A stretch of 64,000 bases of DNA from Microbacterium hibisci (lineage in GTDB: Bacteria > Actinomycetota > Actinomycetes > Actinomycetales > Microbacteriaceae). The position numbers and the translations under genes are program-made. Positions 8,880 through 16,841 of this stretch are shown here, piece after piece. The stretch is from assembly GCF_015278255.1 (NCBI RefSeq), contig NZ_JADIJC010000007.1, positions 149,543 to 213,542 of the forward strand, given 5' to 3'. The first letter of the stretch is position 1. Each line of letters begins with the position of its first letter. The notes beneath the pieces were generated by a model that saw only the letters and a list, made by a program, of their open reading frames with translations, was not told the origin of the DNA and ran no database searches.

Positions 8880-9743
8880 TCAGCGGGTGAAGACGGATGC
8901 CGAGGGCTTCGGCGACGGCGTGGCGTCGGCGTCGGTCGCGACCCGCGCGCCGCGCGCGAAGTCGTCGAGCTCGCGGCCCTCGGCGACCTTGGCCGGGTGC
9001 GGGCCCGCCGCCATGAGCCGGGGCAGCCATTCGGTCGGCAGCGGTGCGCGGGAGGCGGCGATCACGAGGTTGCCGAAGCGGCGCCCCTTGAGGGTCTGCA
9101 CCTCGGCGAGCACGATGACGTTCTCCAGCACGGCCTGCACGGTGGCCACCTCGCGACGGGCGAAGGCCAGGCCGGCCCCGTCGGCGACGTTGACCAGCAG
9201 CACGCCGTCGGGCGCGAGGAACCGCGCGGCCTCGGTGAAGAACTCCACCGTGGTCAGGTGCGCGGGCGTCTGGGCGCCCGAGTACACGTCCGACACGACG
9301 AGGTCGGCGGCGCCGACGAGCGCGGCGGGCAGGCGGCCGAGGGTCTCGCGGGCGTCGCCGATCCGCACGCGGATCGACGCGCCGCGGGGGAGCGGCAGAT
9401 TCTCGCGCACGATGTCCCACAGCGCCGGCTCGAGCTCGACGACCTGCTGACGCGAGCCCGGCCGGGTCGCCTCGATGTAGCGGGGAATCGTCAGGGCGCC
9501 CGCACCCAGGTGGATCGCCGTCAGCGGCTGCCCCGGCATCCGCAGTCGGTCGATCACCGCGCCCATGCGCGCGACGTATTCGAAGTGCAGGTGCGTCGGG
9601 TCGTCGAGGTCGACGTGCGACTGCGGCGTGCCGTCGACGTCGAGCTCCCACCCGCCGCCGAACGCCGAGGGCACGACGCGCGCGAGCGTTCCGTCGGACA
9701 GGCGCACGGAGGGGACGGATGCTTCCTGCCGCGCGCGTGCCAT
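8880..9743 (-). CDS. Spermidine synthase-like methyltransferase-fold protein
   Basis: 287 residues from ATG at 9743. A Rossmann-fold core shows AIHLGAGALTIPRYI (glycine loop), VVELEPALWDIV (acidic end of strand 2), RIGDARETLGRL and DLVVSDVYSGAQTP (strand 4 with the aspartate typical of polyamine synthases), in the order of the spermidine-synthase family. The canonical H-P gate region is absent and there is no membrane segment. Many actinobacteria carry such stand-alone spermidine-synthase-like proteins with no proven polyamine activity, so the reaction stays open. The C-terminal 25 residues are low complexity. Confidence 0.8.
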   Translation of the reverse strand: MARARQEASVPSVRLSDGTLARVVPSAFGGGWELDVDGTPQSHVDLDDPTHLHFEYVARMGAVIDRLRMPGQPLTAIHLGAGALTIPRYIEATRPGSRQQVVELEPALWDIVRENLPLPRGASIRVRIGDARETLGRLPAALVGAADLVVSDVYSGAQTPAHLTTVEFFTEAARFLAPDGVLLVNVADGAGLAFARREVATVQAVLENVIVLAEVQTLKGRRFGNLVIAASRAPLPTEWLPRLMAAGPHPAKVAEGRELDDFARGARVATDADATPSPKPSASVFTR

Positions 9744-9904
9744 GATCCCCACGTTAGCCGCCCCCGCGGTGTCGGCCGGGCGCGTTTGACACTTCTGCCA
9801 CGCCGCAGTGATGCGCGCTTCGCAGAACGCTGAGCCCACGGCATCCGTCACCTCCGAAACCGAATCGAGACACAGGTGTAACCGACGAGAGCCCCGACCC
9901 CGGG

Positions 9905-9910
9905 TAGCGT
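9905..9910 (+). promoter_or_regulatory. Candidate -10 box for the peptide transporter operon
   Basis: TAGCGT about 90 nt upstream of the substrate-binding protein gene, in the divergent gap. No convincing -35 element was identified. Confidence 0.35.
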
Positions 9911-10001
9911 CGGAGCATCACACCCCGCTGAGGGCTTGCGCGCACCTCTGCTCCACGACGATGTGCAGCGGAGCCCCCACGACCTGGAAGGTGCACAGCA
10001 C

Positions 10002-11675
10002 ATGCTCCACACTGCGAGAAGGCGCTGGCTCACCGGCGCCGCCGCGGTCGCCGTCGGCGCGATCGTCCTCACCGGCTGCGCGAGTCAGCGCGAAGACGGC
10101 GGCGGCGACGACAACGCGTCGGAAGATGTCGACTCGACCTTCATCTTCGGCGCCTCCGCCGAGATCTCCGGCCTCGACCCGGCGATGGCCAACGACGGCG
10201 AGACGTTCCGCGTCTCGCGCCAGATCTTCGAGGGACTCGTGGGCGTCGAGCCCGGCACCGCGGACCCAGCACCCGGCCTCGCCGAGAGCTGGGACCAGTC
10301 GGAGGACGGCCTCGAGTACACGTTCACGCTGAAGGAGGGCGTGACGTTCCACGACGGCACCGACTTCAACGCCGACGCCGTCTGCTTCAACTTCGACCGC
10401 ATGAACAACTTCACCGGGGTCGCGGCCACCGAGAGCCTGTCGTACTACTGGGGCAAGCTCATGCGCGGCTACGCCGAGACGGGCACCTCGATCTACGGCG
10501 GCTGCGAGGCCACCAGCGACACCGAGGCGGTCATCACCCTGACGCAGCCGTTCGCCGGCTTCATCCCGGCGCTCTCGCTGCCGTCGTTCGCCATCCAGAG
10601 CCCCACCGCGCTCGAGGAGTACAGCGCCGACGAGGTCGGCGGCACCGCCGAGGCGCCCGTGCTCAGCGAGTACGCGCAGGGTCACCCGGTCGGCACCGGT
10701 CCCTTCAAGTTCGACGAATGGAACTCCGGCGAGTCGGTCACGCTGAGCGCGTACGAGGACTACTGGGGCGAGCAGGGCCAGGTGCAGGAGATCATCTTCC
10801 AGGTGATCGGCGACACCACGGCGCGGCGCCAGGCGCTCGAGTCGGGCTCGATCGACGGCTACGACCTCGTCGCGCCGGCCGACCTCGGAGCTCTCGAAGA
10901 GGCCGGGTTCAACCTGGTGAACCGCGAGGCGTTCAACATCCTCTATCTCGCCATGAACCAGGCGGTGCCGGAGCTCGCCGACATCCGCGTGCGCCAGGCG
11001 ATCGCGCATGCGATCGACAAGGAGCAGCTGGTCGCGCAGATCCTCCCCGAGGGCACCGAGGTGGCGCGCGAGTTCATGCCGCCCGTCGTCATCGGCTGGA
11101 ACGAGGACGTCACCACCTACGAGTACGACCCCGAGGCGGCCACCGCGCTGCTCGCAGAGGCGGGCTACACCGAGGCGAACCCGCTGACGCTGCAGTTCAA
11201 CTACCCCGTCAACGTGTCGCGGCCGTACATGCCGAACCCGGAGCAGATCTACACCAACCTGGCGTCGCAGCTCGAGGCGGTCGGGATCACGCTGACGCCG
11301 GTCGGCGAGGATTGGAACCCCACCTACCTCGACCGCATCCAGGGCGGCTCCGACCACGGCATCCACCTGCTCGGCTGGACGGGCGACTACAACGACCCCG
11401 ACAACTTCGTCGGGACGTTCTTCGCCAGCCCGGGCAACGAGTGGGGCTTCACGAACGACGAGCTCACCGCCGCGCTGACCGAGGCCCGCGGCCTCGCGAG
11501 CGAGGAGGAGCAGGAGTCCGCCTACGCCGCGGTCAACGAGCAGATCATGCAGTACCTGCCGGGCATCCCGCTGGCGCACCCGGTCCCGACGCTCGCCTTC
11601 GCCGAGCGCGTGACCTCGTACCCCGCCAGCCCGGTGCAGGACGAGGTGTACAACATGGTGGAGCTCAGCGAGTAA
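10002..11675 (+). CDS. ABC transporter substrate-binding lipoprotein, family 5 (peptide/nickel type)
   Basis: 557 residues. The signal peptide begins MLHTARRRWLTGAAAVAVG and ends in a lipobox LTGC with the lipidated cysteine at C26, so the protein sits on the outer face of the membrane. After a Gly/Asp-rich linker the family-5 fold follows: ISGLDPAMANDGETFRVSRQIFEGLVGVEPGT, then YTFTLKEGVTFHDGTDFNADAV, the classic SBP_bac_5 signature, and later VRQAIAHAIDKEQLV. Family members bind short peptides, and sometimes nickel or sugars. ATG at 10002 is chosen because it starts the signal peptide. A strong hairpin follows the stop, so this abundant component is probably made in excess over the permeases. 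Confidence 0.95.
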   Translation: MLHTARRRWLTGAAAVAVGAIVLTGCASQREDGGGDDNASEDVDSTFIFGASAEISGLDPAMANDGETFRVSRQIFEGLVGVEPGTADPAPGLAESWDQSEDGLEYTFTLKEGVTFHDGTDFNADAVCFNFDRMNNFTGVAATESLSYYWGKLMRGYAETGTSIYGGCEATSDTEAVITLTQPFAGFIPALSLPSFAIQSPTALEEYSADEVGGTAEAPVLSEYAQGHPVGTGPFKFDEWNSGESVTLSAYEDYWGEQGQVQEIIFQVIGDTTARRQALESGSIDGYDLVAPADLGALEEAGFNLVNREAFNILYLAMNQAVPELADIRVRQAIAHAIDKEQLVAQILPEGTEVAREFMPPVVIGWNEDVTTYEYDPEAATALLAEAGYTEANPLTLQFNYPVNVSRPYMPNPEQIYTNLASQLEAVGITLTPVGEDWNPTYLDRIQGGSDHGIHLLGWTGDYNDPDNFVGTFFASPGNEWGFTNDELTAALTEARGLASEEEQESAYAAVNEQIMQYLPGIPLAHPVPTLAFAERVTSYPASPVQDEVYNMVELSE

Positions 11676-11683
11676 CGCCGAGA

Positions 11684-11727
11684 ACGGATGCCGCTGCCGA
11701 CGCGCGATCGTCGGCAGCGGCATCCGT
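11684..11727 (+). terminator. Strong 18-bp hairpin between binding protein and permease genes
   Basis: An 18-nt arm starting ACGGATGCCGCTGCCGAC (11684-11701) pairs perfectly with 11710-11727 over an 8-nt loop. It probably acts as a partial terminator or RNA-stabilising stem that sets binding protein above permease levels. Confidence 0.65.
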
Positions 11728-11779
11728 CACCTCCGACCGCTCGCCCGCGACCGTCGTCGCCTCTTCCGGAGAACTCCAC

Positions 11780-12784
11780 GTGCTACGCACCATCGGGAGC
11801 AGACTGCTCCTGCTGATACCGACCCTGTTCGGCCTGTCCATCCTGCTGTTCCTGTGGGTCCGGGCGCTGCCCGGCGGGCCCGCCGTCGCCCTGCTCGGCG
11901 AGCGTGCGACGCCCGAGGCGGTCGAGCAGATCAACGAGCAATACGGCTTCAACGAGCCGCTCATCGTCCAGTACTTCACGTGGCTCGGGCAGCTGCTGCA
12001 GGGTGACTTCGGCACGTCGCTGCAGACGCGCCAGCCGGTCCTCGAGGAGTTCGCGCAGCGTCTTCCCGCCACGATCGAGCTCAGCATCTTCGCGATCATC
12101 CTCGCGGTGGGGCTCGGCATCCCGCTCGGCTACCTCGCCGCGCGCCGCCACGGCAGGGCGTCCGACCATTTCCTCGTCGGCGCGAGCCTCCTCGGCATCA
12201 CGATCCCGGTCTTCTTCCTCGCCTTCATGCTGAAGTGGGTCTTCGCCGTCCAGCTCGGCTGGCTGCCGTCGGAGGGCCGTCAGGACCCCCGCCTCGACGC
12301 GACCCACTACACGGGCTTCTACGTGCTCGACGGCATCCTCACCGGCGAGTGGGACGCCGCGTGGGACGCGTTCCTGCACCTGATCCTCCCCGGGATCGCC
12401 CTGGCATCCATCCCCCTCGCGATCATCGTGCGCATCACGCGCGCGTCGGTGCTCGAGGTGCAGAACTCGGACTACGTGCGCACCGGCATGGCCAAGGGCA
12501 TCCCGCGCTCGACGATCCGGTCACGGTTCATCCTGCGCAACGCGATGCTGCCGGTCATCACCACGATCGGCCTGCAGGTGGGCCTGCTCATCTCGGGCGC
12601 GGTCCTCACCGAGACGGTGTTCGCGTTCCCCGGCATCGGCTCGTTCCTGGCACGCGCCATCTTCACGCGCGACTATCCGGTGCTGCAGGGCTTCATCATC
12701 TTCATCGCGATCGGCTACGCCCTGATCAACCTGGCGGTCGACGTGTCGTACAGCTTCATCGACCCGAGAGTGAGGGTCTCATGA
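11780..12784 (+). CDS. Peptide ABC transporter permease, DppB/OppB type
   Basis: 334 residues from GTG at 11780, with GGAG about 10 nt upstream. First membrane span is LLLLIPTLFGLSILLFLWV, followed by the extracellular RALPGGPAVALLGERATPE segment typical of DppB. Further spans are near residues 95-120, 130-155, 205-225, 265-285 and 305-325. The EAA-like cytoplasmic loop reads YVRTGMAKGIPRSTIRSRFILRNAMLPV, which contacts the ATPase. Partner of the DppC-type permease that overlaps it by 4 nt. Confidence 0.95.
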   Translation: MLRTIGSRLLLLIPTLFGLSILLFLWVRALPGGPAVALLGERATPEAVEQINEQYGFNEPLIVQYFTWLGQLLQGDFGTSLQTRQPVLEEFAQRLPATIELSIFAIILAVGLGIPLGYLAARRHGRASDHFLVGASLLGITIPVFFLAFMLKWVFAVQLGWLPSEGRQDPRLDATHYTGFYVLDGILTGEWDAAWDAFLHLILPGIALASIPLAIIVRITRASVLEVQNSDYVRTGMAKGIPRSTIRSRFILRNAMLPVITTIGLQVGLLISGAVLTETVFAFPGIGSFLARAIFTRDYPVLQGFIIFIAIGYALINLAVDVSYSFIDPRVRVS

Positions 12785-13743
12785 CATCCGCGATGCTTCC
12801 CCCCGCCCCCAGCGGCGGCCCCGTCGACGACACCTCCGTCGACGACAAGGAGCTGCTCGCCGCGAAGACCGCGGGCGGCGGCTTCTGGCGCGACGTGTTC
12901 CGCCGCCTGCGCCGCAACCCCAGCGCGTGGGTGGGCGGCGCGATCATCGCCCTGCTCGTGCTGGTCGCGATCCTCGCGCCCTGGCTGGCGCCCTACGGCC
13001 CCACAGAACTGCCCGGCCAGCGCTACATCACGCCGACGCACATCCCCGGCCCCGGCGAGATCCCCGAGTTCCCGCTGGGCCTGGACCGCTTCGGCGGCGA
13101 CGTGCTGTCCAAGCTGATCTGGGGCGCGCGGGCGACGCTGATCATCGGCGTCGTGTCGACCGCGATCGGTCTCGTCGGCGGCATGATCCTCGGCTTCCTG
13201 TGCGGCATGTTCGGCGGGTGGGTCGACACCCTCATCATGCGCATCGTCGACATCCTGCTGTCGGTCCCGTCGCTGCTGCTCGCGGTGTCGGTGGCGGCGA
13301 TCCTCGGTCAGACCCAGGCGTCGCTCATGATCGCCATCGGCGTCGCGCAGGTGCCCATCTTCGCGCGCCTGCTCCGCGCGTCGATGCTGCAGCAGCGCAG
13401 CGCCGACTACGTGCTGTCGGCCCAGACGCTCGGACTCGGGCGCGGCAAGATCACGATGAGCCACGTGCTGCCGAACGCCGTCGGGCCGGTCATCGTGCAG
13501 GCCACGCTGTCGCTCGCGACCGCGGTGATCGAGGCGGCCGCCCTGTCGTACCTCGGCCTCGGCGGCGACGTGCCGCAGACCGCCGAGTGGGGGCGCATGC
13601 TCACGTACGCGCAGCTCGAGCTCGCCGTCGCGCCGTGGCTGGCGTTCCTCCCGGGCGTCTGCATCACCGTGACGGCACTCGGCTTCACGCTGTTCGGCGA
13701 GGCCCTGCGCGAAGCCATGGACCCCCGCACCCGAGCCCGCTGA
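12781..13743 (+). CDS. Peptide ABC transporter permease, DppC/OppC type
   Basis: 320 residues. ATGA overlap with the DppB-type gene gives tight coupling. A cytoplasmic N-terminus with FRRLRRNPSAWVGGAIIALLVLVAILAPWLAPYGP marks the DppC family. LGLDRFGGDVLSKLIWGARATLIIGVVSTAIGLVGG is the conserved following block. The EAA loop near residues 200-230 (YVLSAQTLGLGRGKITMSHVLPN) is canonical. Six membrane spans are expected. It completes the membrane pore, and the ATPases are encoded convergently just downstream. Confidence 0.95.
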   Translation: MTSAMLPPAPSGGPVDDTSVDDKELLAAKTAGGGFWRDVFRRLRRNPSAWVGGAIIALLVLVAILAPWLAPYGPTELPGQRYITPTHIPGPGEIPEFPLGLDRFGGDVLSKLIWGARATLIIGVVSTAIGLVGGMILGFLCGMFGGWVDTLIMRIVDILLSVPSLLLAVSVAAILGQTQASLMIAIGVAQVPIFARLLRASMLQQRSADYVLSAQTLGLGRGKITMSHVLPNAVGPVIVQATLSLATAVIEAAALSYLGLGGDVPQTAEWGRMLTYAQLELAVAPWLAFLPGVCITVTALGFTLFGEALREAMDPRTRAR

Positions 13744-13786
13744 CGAGGCCGGGCGGAGCAGCCGTTCCGCCGGTCCGCTTCACCGC

Positions 13787-13851
13787 GAGACTCCAACGGG
13801 GCGCCGAGACTGCACCTGCGGGCTGAGGTCTCGGCGCCCCGTTGAAGTCTC
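13787..13851. repeat. Near-perfect 24-bp inverted repeat between convergent transporter genes
   Basis: Arms 13787-13810 and 13828-13851 match at 23 of 24 positions (core CAACGGGGCGCCGAGAC) with a 17-nt loop. Flanking TTCACC / GGTGAA extends the stem with a bulge. It could terminate both transcripts but also belongs to the REP-like family seen elsewhere in the window. Confidence 0.65.
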
Positions 13852-13935
13852 GGTGAAGAACGGGAGGCGACGGGAGGCCGCGGCGACGGGCGCGGGGAGG
13901 ACGGGAAGGATGTCGCAGGGCGGCGCTCGTCCGGA

Positions 13936-15741
13936 TCAGACGGCGATGTCGAGCTCGTTGCCGGGGATCGAGGCGAGGAGTCGCCGCGTGTACGGGTCGC
14001 GCGGGTTGGTGAAGATCTCCTCGGACGAGGCCGCCTCCACGAGCCGGCCGTCCTTCATGACGCACACGTAGTCGCTGATGAGACGCACCACGGCGAGGTC
14101 GTGCGAGATGAAGAGGTAGCTGAGGCCGTACTCGCGCTGCAGGTCGCGCAGGAGCGTCAGCACCTGGTCCTGCACCAGCACATCCAGAGCCGAGACGGGC
14201 TCGTCGCAGACGATGAGGTCGGGGGAGAGGGCGAGCGCCCGCGCGATCGCCACCCGCTGGCGCTGCCCGCCCGACAGCTCCGACGGGTAGCGCCGCAGCA
14301 TCGTCTGGGGCAGAGCCACGTCGTCGAGCAGCGTGCGCACCCGCGCCGCGCGCTCCTTGGCGTTTCCGCGCTTGTAGAACTCCAGCGGCTCGGAGATGAT
14401 GCGCTCGATCGAGAACATCGGGTTGAGCGACGAATAGGGGTCCTGGAAGATCGGCTGCACGCGCTGCCGGAAGAGCTTGAGGTCGCGGCCCTTGAGCGCG
14501 GCGACATCCTGGCCGTCGAACCGGATGGTGCCGCTCGTGGGCTCGACGACCCGCAGCATCATGCGGGCCGTCGTCGTCTTGCCCGACCCCGACTCGCCCA
14601 CGATCGCGACGGTCTCGCCGCGCGGGATCGAGAACGACACGTCCTGCACCGCGGCGAAGTCGTCCTTGCTCCCGCGCACCTTGTAGATCTTCGTCAGGCC
14701 CTCGACCTCGACGATGCTGTCGGGAGCGGATGCCTCGGCCCCCGGTGCGTCTGGGGCCGCGGGCTCGTCGGCCCGGGGCGCGGTGACGGCGGCGGGTGCG
14801 GCATCCGTCCGCCCCTCCGCGGCGGCCTCCGTGGGCTCGCCGTCCGGTGTCGCGGCCGGTGCGATGTCGGGTGCGGGAGCGGCCGGGGCGGTCGTGCGGA
14901 ACACCTCGGGCCGCAGGCGCACGGCCGCGACCGACGGGGCCGCCTTGACGAGGGCCTGGGTGTACGGGTGCTGCGGATCCTCGAGGATCTGCCGGGCCGG
15001 GCCCTGCTCGACGATCCGGCCGCGGTTCATCACGATGACGCGCGAAGCGCGCTCGGCCGCGAGACCGAGGTCGTGCGTGATGAGCATGACCGACGTGCCG
15101 CGCTCGCTCGTCATGCGCTCGAGCTGGTCGAGGATCGTCTTCTGCACGGTGACGTCGAGCGCGCTGGTGGGCTCGTCGGCGATCAGCAGCTTCGGGTCGC
15201 ACGCCAGCCCGATCGCGATGAGCGCGCGCTGGCGCATGCCGCCCGAGAACTCGTGGGGGTACTGCTTGGCCCGATCGGCGGCGTTCGGCAGGCCGGCGGC
15301 CGCGAGCGTCTCGACGACCTTGCGATCGACGTCCTTGCGGGTGGCGAGGTCGTGGGCGAGCAGCGTCTCGGCGATCTGGGTGCCGATCTTCGTGACCGGG
15401 TTGAGGTTCGACATCGGGTCCTGCGGCACCAGGCCGATCGAGCGGCCGCGGATGCTGCGCATCCGGCTCTCGGGCGCGCCCGCCAGGTCCTCGCCCTCGA
15501 AGAGGATGCTGCCCTGCGTCACCTTGCCGTTGCCCGGCAGCAGGCCGATCACGGCCATCGCGGTGGTGGACTTGCCCGAGCCCGACTCGCCGACGATCGC
15601 CAGTGTCTCGCCGGCGGCGAGGTCGAGGTCGACGCCCTCGACGGCGTGCACCGGACCGTCGATGGTCTGGAACTCGACGGCGACGTCGCGGACCTGGAGC
15701 AGCGGCGATCCGGCCGCGAGACGTTCGGTGGTTCGGGCCAT
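13936..15741 (-). CDS. Fused peptide ABC transporter ATPase (DppD-DppF type)
   Basis: 601 residues carrying two complete ATPase domains. Domain 1 (about 12-275) has GESGSGKSTT, SGGMRQRALIAIGLA, LLIADEPTSALDVT and ITHDLGLAAE. Domain 2 (about 335-595) has [48 protein letters not shown] and ISHDLAVVR. The linker between them is an Ala/Pro/Glu-rich stretch of about 60 residues. It supplies both ATPases of the peptide importer in one chain. Start ATG 15741 has AGGA 8 nt upstream; ATG 15750 in the same frame is an alternative. The gene lies convergent to the genes for the binding protein and permeases, so it is under separate transcription. Confidence 0.94.
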   Translation of the reverse strand: MARTTERLAAGSPLLQVRDVAVEFQTIDGPVHAVEGVDLDLAAGETLAIVGESGSGKSTTAMAVIGLLPGNGKVTQGSILFEGEDLAGAPESRMRSIRGRSIGLVPQDPMSNLNPVTKIGTQIAETLLAHDLATRKDVDRKVVETLAAAGLPNAADRAKQYPHEFSGGMRQRALIAIGLACDPKLLIADEPTSALDVTVQKTILDQLERMTSERGTSVMLITHDLGLAAERASRVIVMNRGRIVEQGPARQILEDPQHPYTQALVKAAPSVAAVRLRPEVFRTTAPAAPAPDIAPAATPDGEPTEAAAEGRTDAAPAAVTAPRADEPAAPDAPGAEASAPDSIVEVEGLTKIYKVRGSKDDFAAVQDVSFSIPRGETVAIVGESGSGKTTTARMMLRVVEPTSGTIRFDGQDVAALKGRDLKLFRQRVQPIFQDPYSSLNPMFSIERIISEPLEFYKRGNAKERAARVRTLLDDVALPQTMLRRYPSELSGGQRQRVAIARALALSPDLIVCDEPVSALDVLVQDQVLTLLRDLQREYGLSYLFISHDLAVVRLISDYVCVMKDGRLVEAASSEEIFTNPRDPYTRRLLASIPGNELDIAV

Positions 15742-15854
15742 GGGGTCCATCCTGCACGTCGGCGCCCTTTCGCGCACCGGTGCGGGGTCAGCCTTTACGG
15801 ATCCGTAACGCGCGGCGGCCTCGGCTGCGCAATCTGCTCCCGACCTCCCTCCCG

Positions 15855-15942
15855 AGTGCCGAAAACCTGGTCGGAGACGAGACGCGCCGTGTTGCGGCAT
15901 CCGTCGCCGGCGTGTCGCGGTGACCGACCAGGTTCTCGGCAC
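15855..15942. repeat. Imperfect 19-bp inverted repeat with long loop (REP-like)
   Basis: GTGCCGAAAACCTGGTCGG (15855-15873) and CCGACCAGGTTCTCGGCAC (15924-15942) are complementary at 18 of 19 positions. The 50-nt loop contains GCGGCATCCGTC. It lies in the gap between the divergent ATPase and pxpA genes. Confidence 0.6.
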
Positions 15943-15991
15943 CTGCTCCAGAGGCCGAGCCGAGGCCCGCGAGTCGTCGCGGGACGCGCAG

Positions 15992-16003
15992 TAGCGTGGT
16001 CGC
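15992..16003 (+). promoter_or_regulatory. Leaderless promoter -10 box for pxpA
   Basis: TAGCGT at 15992-15997, 6 nt, then ATG at 16004, with no Shine-Dalgarno sequence. Confidence 0.5.
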
Positions 16004-16759
16004 ATGGCGGCGATCGACCTCAACGCGGACCTCGGCGAGACGGTCGACGGCGTGCCGACGGCCGACGACGAGGCGATGTTCGCGGTTATCTCCAGCGCCA
16101 ACGTCGCGTGCGGCGGGCACGCCGGCGACACCGCGTCGATGCGCGCCGCGGTCGAGCGGGCGACCCGCTTCGGGGTCGCTGTCGGAGCTCACCCCTCCTA
16201 CCCCGACCGCGAGAACTTCGGCCGGGTCGCCGTGGCGATGGACACGGCCGATCTGTCGGCCGAGGTCGCCGCGCAGCTCGACGCGCTGTGCGCCGCCGGC
16301 GCCGACCTCCGCTACGTGAAGCCGCACGGTGCGCTGTACCACGCGGTCACCCGCGACCGGGCTCAGGCCGACGCCGTCGCTCGCGCCGTCGCCGATCTGT
16401 CCGCGCGGCTCGGGCGGCCGCTGCCCGTGCTGGGCCTTCACGGCGAGATCGCGCGGGCCGCGGCATCCGTCGGCCTGCCGTTCGTGCAGGAGGCGTTCCT
16501 CGACCGCGGCTATCTGCCGGACGGCTCGCTGGTGCCCCGCGCGCAGGCCGGCGCTCTGCTCGACGATCCCGGCGTCGTGGCCGCGCGCGCCGTGCGCCTC
16601 GCACGGGAAGGCGTGGTGGAGGCGGTCGACGGCACGGTGGTGGGGGCGGATGCCGCTTCCCTGTGCGTGCACGGAGACTCGCCGTCCGCCGTTGCCATGG
16701 CACGCGCCGTGCGGGCAGCGCTCGATGCGGCGGGTGTCGAGGTGCGGGCGCCGTGGTGA
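16004..16759 (+). CDS. pxpA: 5-oxoprolinase subunit A (LamB/YcsF family)
   Basis: 251 residues. The N-terminus AIDLNADLGETVDGVPTADDEAMFAVISSANVACGGHAGD is the signature of the LamB/YcsF family. GAHPSYPDRENFGR and LRYVKPHGALYH are the next two conserved blocks. With PxpB and PxpC it forms the ATP-dependent enzyme that opens 5-oxoproline (pyroglutamate) to glutamate. The length is normal. The ATG follows a -10 box by 6 nt. The next gene, an in-line pxpB-pxpC fusion, starts about 80 nt downstream and is surely the partner. Confidence 0.95.
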   Translation: MAAIDLNADLGETVDGVPTADDEAMFAVISSANVACGGHAGDTASMRAAVERATRFGVAVGAHPSYPDRENFGRVAVAMDTADLSAEVAAQLDALCAAGADLRYVKPHGALYHAVTRDRAQADAVARAVADLSARLGRPLPVLGLHGEIARAAASVGLPFVQEAFLDRGYLPDGSLVPRAQAGALLDDPGVVAARAVRLAREGVVEAVDGTVVGADAASLCVHGDSPSAVAMARAVRAALDAAGVEVRAPW

Positions 16760-16841
16760 GCCGGACGGCCCTGGCGGGCGCGGTCGGTGCGATCGATCGT
16801 CGGTGTACCGCGATTCCGGGCGGTGCGGCGGTGCGGCGGTG

